DNA of 64,000 nucleotides, taken from assembly GCF_030269605.1 (NCBI RefSeq), contig NZ_BSTQ01000015.1, forward strand, positions 1-64,000. Reading direction: 5' to 3'. The notes under the pieces were generated by a model, which was given only the letters and a program-made list of their open reading frames with translations, was not told where the DNA came from and did not search any database. Of the stretch, positions 9,397-16,105 are shown piece by piece (position 1 is the first letter of the stretch; every line of letters starts with the position of its first letter). The DNA comes from Lentzea sp. NBRC 105346 (GTDB lineage Bacteria > Actinomycetota > Actinomycetes > Mycobacteriales > Pseudonocardiaceae). Both the position numbers and the translations under genes were made by a program.

Positions 9397-12192
9397 GTGC
9401 GCAGATCTCGAAGAGGCACGACTCTCGTCGCAGCGGGCACAGCGCTGCTACTGGCCGTACTGGGTTCGGTGACGCCGGCTTCCGCGGATCCGGCCAAGTC
9501 TCCGAAGACCATCACCGACAAGACCGGGGCCCAGATCAAGGCCCTGCAGGACGTCAAGAAGTCCCTCTCGCCCGCTGAGTCCAAAGTGGACAGCGCGCTC
9601 GTGGTCGAGCGGCGCAAGCGGACGCAGGTGGGCGCGACGAGCGCGTTGCCGTCGGTGCAGACCGGCGTGCAGGTCTCGGGGCAGGGGACCACGCTCGTCG
9701 ACATCCGGGCCAAGGAGTACTCCGAAGACCTCGTGAACGCTGTCCGCACGGCGGGTGGGCAGATTCGCGCGTTGTCGCCGGAGCACCGCACGGTTCGCGC
9801 CGAGGTTCCGCTCGACGCCGTGACGACGATCGCGGGGCGTGCCGACGTCCTGCGGGTCGAGGCCGGCAGCGAAGCGAAGACCTCGAAGGTCGAGAAACCG
9901 CTCAACCGCACCGTGAAGCGCGCGCAGCAGCCGTCCAAGGAGGACAAGGCGCGCCAGATCGAGAAGAAGATCGCCGAGCGCCAGATGTCGGTCGCGGCGG
10001 CCAAGACCGCCGAGAGCGACCGCGCTCACGCCGCGGACACCGCGCGCAACACCCACCACGTCACGGGTGTCGGCACGAAGCTCTGCGCGCTCTCCGACGG
10101 CATCGCCTCACTCGCCGTCTCGCAGGCCTCCGGCGAGTTGCCCCCGGTCGACGTCGTGCCCGGCCAGGAGGGTTCGGGCGACGAGGGCACCGCGATGCTC
10201 GAGATCCTGCACGACATCGCGCCCAACGCCGAGCTCGGCTTCGCCACGGCGTTCAACGGCGACGCGTCGTTCGCCGACAACATCAAGAAGCTCCGCTTCC
10301 AGCTGGGCTGCGACGTCATCGTCGACGACGTCCTGTACTTCAACGAGTCGCCGTTCCAGGACGGCATCATCGCGCAGGCCGTCGACGCGGTAGCCGCGGA
10401 CGGCGCGCTGTTCTTCTCCTCCGCGGGCAACGAGGGCAACGTCGCCGACGGCACCTCGGGCCACTGGGAGGGCCAGTTCGTCGACTCCGGTGTCGGCATC
10501 GGCAAGTTCGCGGGCAGCGCCCACGACTTCGACTCGAACCCCGCGCAGAAGCAGGTGTTCAACCCGCTGTCGAACTACTCGGGCAACACCCCCGTGACGC
10601 TGTTCTGGAACGACCCGGCGGGCCAGTCGTTCAACGACTACGACCTCTACCTGATCAACACGCAGGGCAGCGTCGTCGCGTTCAGCCAGAACACCCAGGA
10701 CGGCACGCAGAACCCGTACGAACTGCTGCGCACGCCCGCCGGTTCGTCCGGCACGCGCCTGGCCGTCGTGAAGTTCCGCGGTGACGACAAGTACATCTCG
10801 CTGTCGGCGCTGGGCGGCCGGTTCGCCAACACTTCCGACGGCTACAAGAAGTTCGTGACGCCCGGTGTGATCACCGGTCACGCGGCCGCCAAGGGCGCGA
10901 TCGCCGTCGCCGCGGCCCCGGCCGCGGGAGCGCTGCCGTTCGACCTGGAGCCCGGTGACCCGGCGAACCCGAAGGGACCGTTCCCCGGTTCGTACGACGC
11001 CACGCAGAAGCTCGAGCGCTTCACGTCCGACGGCCCGCGCAAGGTGTTCTTCAAGGCCGACGGCACGCCCGAGGAGTCGGTGCGCGCCAAGCCGGACCTC
11101 ACCGCGGCCGACGGTGTGACGACCTCGGTGTCCGGGTTCGCGCCGTTCTTCGGCACTTCGGCGTCCGCGCCGAACGCGGCGGCCATCGCCGGCCTGATCC
11201 TGTCCGGCAACCCGACGCTGAAGCCGGCCGAGGTGCGCGAGGCGTTGACCACCACGGCACTCGACATCGCCGAGTCCGGTGTGGACACTCGTGCCGGTGC
11301 CGGCCTCGTGATGGCGGACCGGGCTCTGGCGTACACGGGGGCTTCGCCGCAGGCGCTGGCCAAGGCGCAGAAGCCGACGATCCTGAACGACAACGACGGC
11401 AGCGCGTACCTCAAGCCGGGCACCACGGCGACCGTGACCGTGCCGGTGTTCAACGGCGGTGACGGCACCGCGTCGTCGACTTCGCTGGTGCTCACCACGC
11501 CGACCGCGGGCGTGACGATCGCGCCGCGTTCGAAGTACTACGGCAACATCGACGTCGGTCAGACCGTCAGCAACACCTTCAAGGTGTCGATCCCGGCGAC
11601 CGCGCAGCTCGGTGACGCGGTGCGGCTGGACGCCCGCGTGACGTTCTCGGGTTCGACGTCGCCGACTGCGGCATCCTTTACCGTCGCGATCGGTGAGCCG
11701 TCGCGGGACACCAAGCACTTCGTCTACAACGGGCCTGCGCTGGCGATCCCGGACAACGACCCGACCGGTGTGTCGCTGCAGTTCCCGGTGTCCGGCATCG
11801 GCCGGGCGTCCCGCCTGACGTTCTCGATCGACGGCGAGACGTGCTCGACCGCCGACGGCGCCACGACCGTGGGCATCGACCACACCTTCGTCGGTGACCT
11901 GGTCGGCACCCTCACATCGCCGACCGGTCAGACCGTGACGCTGTTCCAGCGGGCCGGCAGCACGGGCAACAACCTGTGCAAGGTCGTGTTCGACGACAAC
12001 GCCGCGCGGGCCTTCTCCTCGGTGTCCAGCACCGATGCGCCGTTCACCGGCTCTTGGCGGTCCGTGACTCCGTTGAGCGGTCTGATCGGTGCGACCGCCG
12101 ACGGGACCTGGACGTTCAAGGTCGTGGACAGCGCTTCCGCCGACCGCGGTTCGCTGCGTTCGGTGTCGTTCCACGTCGCCGGGTACGTGTGA
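9397..12192 (+). CDS. Secreted subtilase-like (S8) protein with C-terminal P-domain
   Basis: A 931-residue exported protein. The GTG start follows GGGGA with a 6-nt gap and opens a Sec signal peptide (RRSRRG, hydrophobic core, cleavage near ASA-DPA). After a Lys-rich linker comes a subtilase fold: SDG for the Asp motif, SSAGNEGN for the oxyanion Asn and FFGTSASAPNAAA for the Ser motif. The usual HGTH histidine motif is replaced by DEGTAMLEI, so the classical Asp-His-Ser triad is altered. The last ~150 residues form a proprotein-convertase P-domain (IDHTFVGDLVGTLTSPTG, GTWTFKVVDSA). It is a probable extracellular protease or a binding relative of one; activity is uncertain because of the His replacement. 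Confidence 0.83.
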   Translation: MRRSRRGTTLVAAGTALLLAVLGSVTPASADPAKSPKTITDKTGAQIKALQDVKKSLSPAESKVDSALVVERRKRTQVGATSALPSVQTGVQVSGQGTTLVDIRAKEYSEDLVNAVRTAGGQIRALSPEHRTVRAEVPLDAVTTIAGRADVLRVEAGSEAKTSKVEKPLNRTVKRAQQPSKEDKARQIEKKIAERQMSVAAAKTAESDRAHAADTARNTHHVTGVGTKLCALSDGIASLAVSQASGELPPVDVVPGQEGSGDEGTAMLEILHDIAPNAELGFATAFNGDASFADNIKKLRFQLGCDVIVDDVLYFNESPFQDGIIAQAVDAVAADGALFFSSAGNEGNVADGTSGHWEGQFVDSGVGIGKFAGSAHDFDSNPAQKQVFNPLSNYSGNTPVTLFWNDPAGQSFNDYDLYLINTQGSVVAFSQNTQDGTQNPYELLRTPAGSSGTRLAVVKFRGDDKYISLSALGGRFANTSDGYKKFVTPGVITGHAAAKGAIAVAAAPAAGALPFDLEPGDPANPKGPFPGSYDATQKLERFTSDGPRKVFFKADGTPEESVRAKPDLTAADGVTTSVSGFAPFFGTSASAPNAAAIAGLILSGNPTLKPAEVREALTTTALDIAESGVDTRAGAGLVMADRALAYTGASPQALAKAQKPTILNDNDGSAYLKPGTTATVTVPVFNGGDGTASSTSLVLTTPTAGVTIAPRSKYYGNIDVGQTVSNTFKVSIPATAQLGDAVRLDARVTFSGSTSPTAASFTVAIGEPSRDTKHFVYNGPALAIPDNDPTGVSLQFPVSGIGRASRLTFSIDGETCSTADGATTVGIDHTFVGDLVGTLTSPTGQTVTLFQRAGSTGNNLCKVVFDDNAARAFSSVSSTDAPFTGSWRSVTPLSGLIGATADGTWTFKVVDSASADRGSLRSVSFHVAGYV

Positions 12193-12209
12193 TCGGTTCC
12201 AACTGATGG

Positions 12210-12242
12210 ACGGGCGGTTTCCGAGAGTTGGAAGCCGCCCGT
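12210..12242 (+). terminator. Hairpin terminator after the subtilase gene
   Basis: ACGGGCGGTTTCC at 12210-12222 pairs with GGAAGCCGCCCGT at 12230-12242, giving a 13-bp stem with one G-T pair and a 7-nt loop. It lies 18 nt after the stop codon. There is no long T-run, as is common for actinomycete terminators. Confidence 0.7.
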
Positions 12243-12245
12243 TCC

Positions 12246-12512
12246 GTTAGAGGGTCTAGCGGTTATAGGGCGCCTCTAGCTGTTAGAGGGTCTAACAGTT
12301 GTGGCATGCCTCTAACCGTTAGAGGGTCTAACAGGCGTGTAGGTCCGACGCGCCTGTCGTCCGTCCAGCCGTTAGAGCCTCTAACAGGCGTGAAAGCCTG
12401 ACGCACTCGTCGTCGTCCCAGCCGTTAGATGCCCTAACACGCGTGAAGGCCGCCCCCAACCGTTAGAAGGTCTAACGGATGTAGGCGGCCTCTAACGCTT
12501 AGAAGCTCTAAC
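12246..12512. repeat. Seven-copy array of interrupted palindrome GTTAGANNNTCTAAC
   Basis: Copies start at 12246 (imperfect right arm), 12282, 12318, 12371, 12424 (degenerate), 12462 and 12498 (one mismatch). Start-to-start distances are 36, 36, 53, 53, 38 and 36 bp. Four copies have both GTTAGA and TCTAAC arms perfect, and the 3-bp centre varies (ggg, ggg, gcc, agg). Downstream of several right arms there is a further shared block, roughly aggcGTGaaggCC. The array fills the gap between two convergent genes, and its last copy contains the stop codon of the XRE gene. No protein, tRNA or promoter is seen in this 315-bp gap. Function unknown: operator cluster, terminator cluster or protein-binding site. 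Confidence 0.9.
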
Positions 12513-13488
12513 GGTTGTTAGGCCACTCCCAGCGGACGCCGAACACACCGGGCCCAAAGCCCAGGGCGACCGCGTGCACGCCGCTTTCACTGTCGAGCGT
12601 GAGGTTGCGGCGCCGCGAAGGCGTCTCGTCGCCGGCGGGCACGCTGTACTGCTGGACGCGCGCCGGAGGCTGCTCGGCGTCGAACCGAACCTCGATGACG
12701 TACTCGCGGACCGGCAGCCGGAACTTGCGTGCGAAGGTGTTGTTGCCCTTGGGGTAGTGCCCCTCGGGGAACTCCAGCTGGTACTCCATGATGATCGTCT
12801 CGCCGCGCGCGAGCGGGCGTTCGAACATCATCTCGGCCACCATGATGTTGGCTTCCTGGTCCTTGGCGACCCGGCCGAGGTGGCAGTTGCGCACGTTCGT
12901 GACGTCCGGAAGCAGATCGGACTCCTCGGTCTCGAACACGAGGGTCCAGCGGTCCGGGCCGTCCTGCTCCGCGCGCAGGATCTGCCGCACCCACACGGAT
13001 TTCTGCCCGCCGTCAGCAGAAACCTCGATGCGGTCGTGCTGGCTGATCCGCCCGAGCTTGAGGTCCGAGGACGTGTCGACCTTCGAGAGCAGGTTCGCGA
13101 CCCGCTCCCGCCGCGCCCACAGCGCGTCGATCGGCATCATCGTCGTCGGACGGCAGCGCCGGCCGCGCGGCCGGGGTGGGCCCAGCAACGCGCTCAACCC
13201 GGACTGGGGGACACCCAGCACGGACTCGAGGTGTCGGAGAGCCTCGAGCGACTCGGGTCGCTCGGGCCTTCGCCGGCCGGACTGCCAGTAGCTGAGCGTA
13301 GCCACGCTGATGGTGACTCCGCGTAGTGCCAACCGGTGCTGGATGCGGTCGAGGCTGAGCCGGCTCGCCTTGATAGCAGCCCTCAAGGCCTCCGGGAATG
13401 GCCCGGTGGTGAGAAGCTGTGTCAGGCTGCCGTGACCCGTTTCAGTGTCTTCAACGGGCTGTGTTGGTCGACCGGCAGCGATGGTCAT
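12508..13488 (-). CDS. XRE-family helix-turn-helix regulator with C-terminal sensor-like domain
   Basis: A 326-residue DNA-binding protein. Residues ~30-95 form an XRE-type HTH (LSLDRIQHRLALRGVTISVATLSYWQSGRRRP, then a helix ending LESVLGV). The remaining ~220 residues form an all-beta-looking domain with no motif I recognise. ATG at 13488 is supported by GGGGAG five to six bases upstream on the minus strand. Its stop codon falls inside the last palindrome of the 12246-12512 array, so the array could act on its mRNA 3' end. Multi-copy regulators of this form are common in Pseudonocardiaceae and Streptomyces; the target is unknown. Confidence 0.8.
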   Translation of the reverse strand: MTIAAGRPTQPVEDTETGHGSLTQLLTTGPFPEALRAAIKASRLSLDRIQHRLALRGVTISVATLSYWQSGRRRPERPESLEALRHLESVLGVPQSGLSALLGPPRPRGRRCRPTTMMPIDALWARRERVANLLSKVDTSSDLKLGRISQHDRIEVSADGGQKSVWVRQILRAEQDGPDRWTLVFETEESDLLPDVTNVRNCHLGRVAKDQEANIMVAEMMFERPLARGETIIMEYQLEFPEGHYPKGNNTFARKFRLPVREYVIEVRFDAEQPPARVQQYSVPAGDETPSRRRNLTLDSESGVHAVALGFGPGVFGVRWEWPNNR

Positions 13489-13681
13489 GGTGACTCCCCG
13501 CTGTCATAAGATCACGCCCCAGTGACCCTACCCGTCCGTGAACACCCCATGAGGACGCCGGATGGAGTCAATGGTTAATCCATACGGTTGACAGGTTCAC
13601 GCTTTCGAGGCTCAGCTGTCAAGCGATTCGAACCGATCAGTAACATTTGTGTGCCATTGGCGGGGCGTGATCGCCTGGCTC

Positions 13682-13687
13682 TAGTGT
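13682..13687 (+). promoter_or_regulatory. Candidate -10 box of a leaderless transcript
   Basis: TAGTGT ends 7 nt before the ATG at 13695, and TTGGCG at 13657-13662 is a weak -35 candidate with 19-bp spacing. No Shine-Dalgarno sequence is present, so translation probably starts at the very 5' end of the mRNA. Confidence 0.4.
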
Positions 13688-13694
13688 GTGCGCA

Positions 13695-14210
13695 ATGGAC
13701 GCCCTCACCTCGGTCGCAGGTGCTGTGCTCGGGCCCGGACCGCACGAGGTCGTTGACCTGCTGGATGTCGTTCCGGGCAGCTCCGTGGACGTCGTGCGGG
13801 CCTGCGATGACCTGCTCCCCAGGCTCGCCCACGAGGACACCCTCGAGTCCACCCTGTTCCGCGCGTTCTCCGCCCTCCGGCCCGGTGGACTGCTGGTGGC
13901 TGCCGTACCGGAACTGGACCGGTTGGGCGCCCTGCGACCGGCCGCACCGCCGCCTCGCGTATCCGGCGACCGCGTCACCGTCCAGTTGTGGGACTGGGCG
14001 CCCGACGGCCAGTCCTACGGGCTCGAGGTCGTGTCCCTGGTCCGAGGATCCGACGGGTGGTCGGTGTCCGGAGCTGTGGCCACGCGGCATCGCGTGTTGA
14101 GTGCGGCGACCGTGTCGGCGGCGTTGCAGGCGGCCGGGTTCTCGGCGGTGCAACGGCTGGCGCCGGCGGAGAGCGGGCATCCGCTGCCCGTGTGGGTCGC
14201 CGTCGCCTGA
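13695..14210 (+). CDS. Hypothetical protein, methyltransferase-like C-terminal half
   Basis: A 171-residue soluble protein. ALRPGGLLVAAVPE resembles the post-SAM-site strand of class I methyltransferases, and LSAATVSAALQAAGF resembles the late helix of the same fold. The glycine-rich SAM-binding loop is missing or unrecognisable, so this may be a degenerate relative or a different Rossmann-like protein. The upstream spacing (see the -10 box) suggests a leaderless start at ATG 13695. It is divergent from the XRE gene. Function not assigned. Confidence 0.6.
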   Translation: MDALTSVAGAVLGPGPHEVVDLLDVVPGSSVDVVRACDDLLPRLAHEDTLESTLFRAFSALRPGGLLVAAVPELDRLGALRPAAPPPRVSGDRVTVQLWDWAPDGQSYGLEVVSLVRGSDGWSVSGAVATRHRVLSAATVSAALQAAGFSAVQRLAPAESGHPLPVWVAVA

Positions 14211-14223
14211 ACCGCGGTTGCTC

Positions 14224-14385
14224 CACGGCCGGCGGCTTGCCCACGGCCGGCGGCTTGCCCACGGCCGGCGGCTTGCCCACGGCCGGCGGCTTGCCCACGG
14301 CCGGCGGCTTGCCCACGGCCGGCGGCTTGCCCACGGCCGGCGGCTTGCCCACGGCCGGCAGCTTGCTCACAGCCGCGGCGACTTG
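14224..14385. repeat. 18-bp minisatellite, about eight copies plus a degenerate ninth
   Basis: The unit CACGGCCGGCGGCTTGCC begins at 14224 and repeats without gaps at 14242, 14260, 14278, 14296, 14314 and 14332. A near copy lies at 14350, and a degenerate copy at 14368 merges into unique sequence. The copies have no spacers. The 342-bp gap that holds it (14211-14552) contains no gene; after the array come a DnaA-box-like 9-mer and a dispersed repeat that leads into the next gene. The near-identity of units suggests recent slippage expansion. Confidence 0.93.
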
Positions 14386-14433
14386 CACGCCGCGGCGACT
14401 TCCCCCCCGCAGCTCGCCCGCAGCCGGGGCAAC

Positions 14434-14442
14434 TTGTCCACA
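14434..14442 (+). other. DnaA-box-like 9-mer
   Basis: TTGTCCACA matches the actinobacterial DnaA-box variant exactly. A second exact copy occurs at 23682-23690, again beside a copy of the same dispersed repeat. A single box is not an origin; it could be a titration or regulatory site, or simply part of the repeat. Confidence 0.35.
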
Positions 14443-14456
14443 GCCCGACAGCTGAG

Positions 14457-14525
14457 CGGCCCGAATTGTCGGTCCTTCCTGGAAGAATGAAAGCAGGGGG
14501 TCCCCCTGGCGGGGGGACGCCCGCG
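14457..14525 (+). repeat. Dispersed intergenic repeat, copy A (promoter-like motif plus G/C hairpin)
   Basis: This 69-bp segment matches 23601-23670 read on the opposite strand over most of its length: CGGCCnGAAnTGTCGGT, a variable part, AAAGCAnGGGGTCCCCC, then a G-run and CCCGCG. It contains TTGTCGGTC, 8 bp, AAGAAT at 14466-14488, close to the DNA-damage promoter consensus TTGTCRGTG-N8-TAnnnT. A hairpin GTCCCCC/GGGGGAC lies at 14500-14518. It sits directly upstream of, and in the same direction as, the VLRF1 gene at 14553. Confidence 0.75.
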
Positions 14526-14552
14526 TGAGCGCGGCGGTCGGGGAGGGGCACG

Positions 14553-15203
14553 GTGGCCAAGGTGCGGTCGGTGCCCGGCGGCGGGCGCGCGGTCGAGGTC
14601 GAGCCGGAGCGGCTCGAAGGGTGGTTCCAGCGGTTCGGCGAGCGGCACGGCGGTGTCGCGGAGACCGTGGTGCGTAGACGGCAGGTCGTCGTCACGGCGC
14701 TGGACGGCGCCACAGCCGAGTTCAGCACCCCGGTGGACCTCCCCGAAGGGAACGGCCTGAAAGGAGCCGTGGAAGCGCTCCAGCGGCCCCGGCGCGTGGG
14801 TCTGGTGCTCGTGCGCCTCGGCGGACACAGCATTGGGATCGCGTATGGCGGCGTCGTTGAAGTGTCCACTACCGACAGTCGGCAGGTGCACGGGCGCAGC
14901 GCGGCCGGCGGGTGGTCGCAGCAGCGCTTCGCGCGGCGGCGGGAGGGCCAGGCGCGGGTGGCGCTCAAGGCCGCCGCCGACGACGTCGCCAGGGTGCTCG
15001 TTCCACGGCTGAGCGACCTCGAGGCCGTGGTGCTCGGCGGAGATCGGGCGGCGCTGGACGCGCTGAAAGCCGACCCTCGCCTCGGCGTCGTGTTCGCGAA
15101 GGCGGAAGCGCGCGTGCTGGACGTGGCCGAGCCGCGCCGCGCCGTCCTCGACGACGCGGCTCAGCGAGCGCGCGCCGTCGAGGTGATCGTCAGGGACGCC
15201 TAG
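14553..15203 (+). CDS. Actinobacterial VLRF1-family peptidyl-tRNA hydrolase (Vms1/eRF1-like)
   Basis: A 216-residue protein that I place in the acVLRF1 family, relatives of the yeast Vms1 release-factor-like domain that cuts peptidyl-tRNA on stalled large ribosomal subunits. The diagnostic stretch is GRSAAGGWSQQRFARRREGQ near residue 110, with the Gln-containing loop equivalent to the catalytic GGQ-like loop. The C-terminal half (LEAVVLGGDRAALDAL, RRAVLDDAAQRARAVEVIV) fits an eRF1 domain 2/3-like fold. GTG at 14553 follows a GGGAGGGG run. The stop codon overlaps the stop of the convergent SDR gene. An upstream damage-promoter-like motif suggests stress induction (inference). Confidence 0.78.
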   Translation: MAKVRSVPGGGRAVEVEPERLEGWFQRFGERHGGVAETVVRRRQVVVTALDGATAEFSTPVDLPEGNGLKGAVEALQRPRRVGLVLVRLGGHSIGIAYGGVVEVSTTDSRQVHGRSAAGGWSQQRFARRREGQARVALKAAADDVARVLVPRLSDLEAVVLGGDRAALDALKADPRLGVVFAKAEARVLDVAEPRRAVLDDAAQRARAVEVIVRDA

Positions 15204-15967
15204 CCGGCCGTGCCGGTGGCGAGGATGCCGCCGTCGACCCGGACGGTTTCGCCGGTGATCCACGAAGCGGCGTCCGAAGCGAGGAACGCGACCAGGGAAG
15301 CGACGTCCTGCGGGGTGCCGAGTCGCTTCATCGGGTACTGCTGGGTCGCCTCCTCCTCGCGGCCCGACCAGAGGGCCTCGGCGAACTTCGTCTTCACCAC
15401 GGCGGGGGCCACGGCGTTGACACGGACGCGAGGGCCCAGCTGCCACGCCAGTTCCTCGGTGAGGCGGATCAGCGCCGCCTTGGACGCCCCGTAGGCGCCG
15501 ATCACGCCCGTGGAGCGCAGGCCGCCGACGGAGGCGACGTTGACGATGGCGCCACCGTGCTCGGACAGCCACGCCTTCCACGCCAGCTGCGCGAAACCCA
15601 GTGCGGCGACCACGTTGACGTCGAAGATCTTGCGCACGGCGTTGAGGTCGGCCTCCATCAGGAAGCCGAACTGCGGGTTGATGCCGGTGTTGTTGACGAG
15701 GACGTCGAGGCTGCCGAACGTCTCCACGGTGCGGGTCACGGCCTCCTCGCGCGCGGCGTCGTCGCCCGCGTTGCCGGGAACGGCCAGCACCCGGTCCGAA
15801 CCGGTCTCTTCCGCCAGCGAGGCGGCCGCCGAAGCGCAGGCTTCGGGCTTGCGGCCGGTGATGGTCACGGCGGCGCCGCGGGACAGCAGTTCGCGGGCGA
15901 TGCCGTAGCCGATGCCGCGTGAGGCGCCCGTGACCAGCGCCGCCTTGCCCGAGAAGTCTTGACTCAT
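15200..15967 (-). CDS. SDR-family oxidoreductase
   Basis: A 255-residue short-chain dehydrogenase/reductase using NAD(P)H. It has the nucleotide-binding motif TGASRGIG near residues 15-22, NNTGI (usual NNAG with one change), the catalytic Ser in NVASVGG, and YGASK as the active YxxxK. Length and layout match FabG-like reductases; the substrate is unknown. The ATG at 15967 is chosen because it begins the SDR fold directly (MSQDFSGKAALVTG); an upstream ATG would add 18 unrelated residues. It ends convergently with the VLRF1 gene, sharing stop-codon bases, so there is no room for a terminator between them. Confidence 0.88.
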   Translation of the reverse strand: MSQDFSGKAALVTGASRGIGYGIARELLSRGAAVTITGRKPEACASAAASLAEETGSDRVLAVPGNAGDDAAREEAVTRTVETFGSLDVLVNNTGINPQFGFLMEADLNAVRKIFDVNVVAALGFAQLAWKAWLSEHGGAIVNVASVGGLRSTGVIGAYGASKAALIRLTEELAWQLGPRVRVNAVAPAVVKTKFAEALWSGREEEATQQYPMKRLGTPQDVASLVAFLASDAASWITGETVRVDGGILATGTAG

Positions 15968-16022
15968 GGTCCGCAATCTATGCCGATGGACACATCCGGG
16001 AAATCCGATGGCGGCCGCCACG

Positions 16023-16028
16023 TAGAAT
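16023..16028 (+). promoter_or_regulatory. -10 box of the ABC-F leader transcript
   Basis: TAGAAT ends 7 nt before GTG at 16036. This places the likely transcription start at the first base of a mini-ORF, giving a leaderless leader peptide. No clear -35 element is seen. Confidence 0.5.
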
Positions 16029-16035
16029 GGGAAAC

Positions 16036-16056
16036 GTGATCATCCTCCTGGAGTAG
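16036..16056 (+). CDS. Candidate 6-residue leader peptide (MIILLE) of the ABC-F gene
   Basis: GTG ATC ATC CTC CTG GAG TAG encodes a six-residue peptide 49 nt before the ABC-F start. A near-consensus -10 box ends 7 nt upstream, so it may be translated from a leaderless mRNA. Short ORFs ahead of ABC-F and erm genes often sense ribosome-targeting antibiotics by stalling. The hydrophobic run Ile-Ile-Leu-Leu fits such a peptide, but the role here is inference. Confidence 0.42.
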   Translation: MIILLE

Positions 16057-16060
16057 CGCC

Positions 16061-16086
16061 GGTACGTGTCGTCCATCAGCCGTACC
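16061..16086 (+). promoter_or_regulatory. Leader hairpin between mini-ORF and ABC-F gene
   Basis: GGTACG at 16061-16066 pairs with CGTACC at 16081-16086 around a 14-nt loop. It starts 4 nt after the mini-ORF stop and ends before the ABC-F ribosome-binding site (GGAG near 16095), where a stalled ribosome could change folding. Confidence 0.35.
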
Positions 16087-16105
16087 CACTTCACGGAGCA
16101 TTCTC

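Noticed and set aside
12246..12512. Palindrome array considered as a CRISPR
   Set aside because: The repeat is only 15 bp, the spacers are related to each other and come in two lengths, and no cas gene is nearby.
14211..14490. Repeat region considered as a coding sequence (GGLPTA or AVGKPP repeats in several frames)
   Set aside because: All frames stay open because the 18-bp unit has no stop, there is no RBS or domain, and codon use is uneven. It is a minisatellite.
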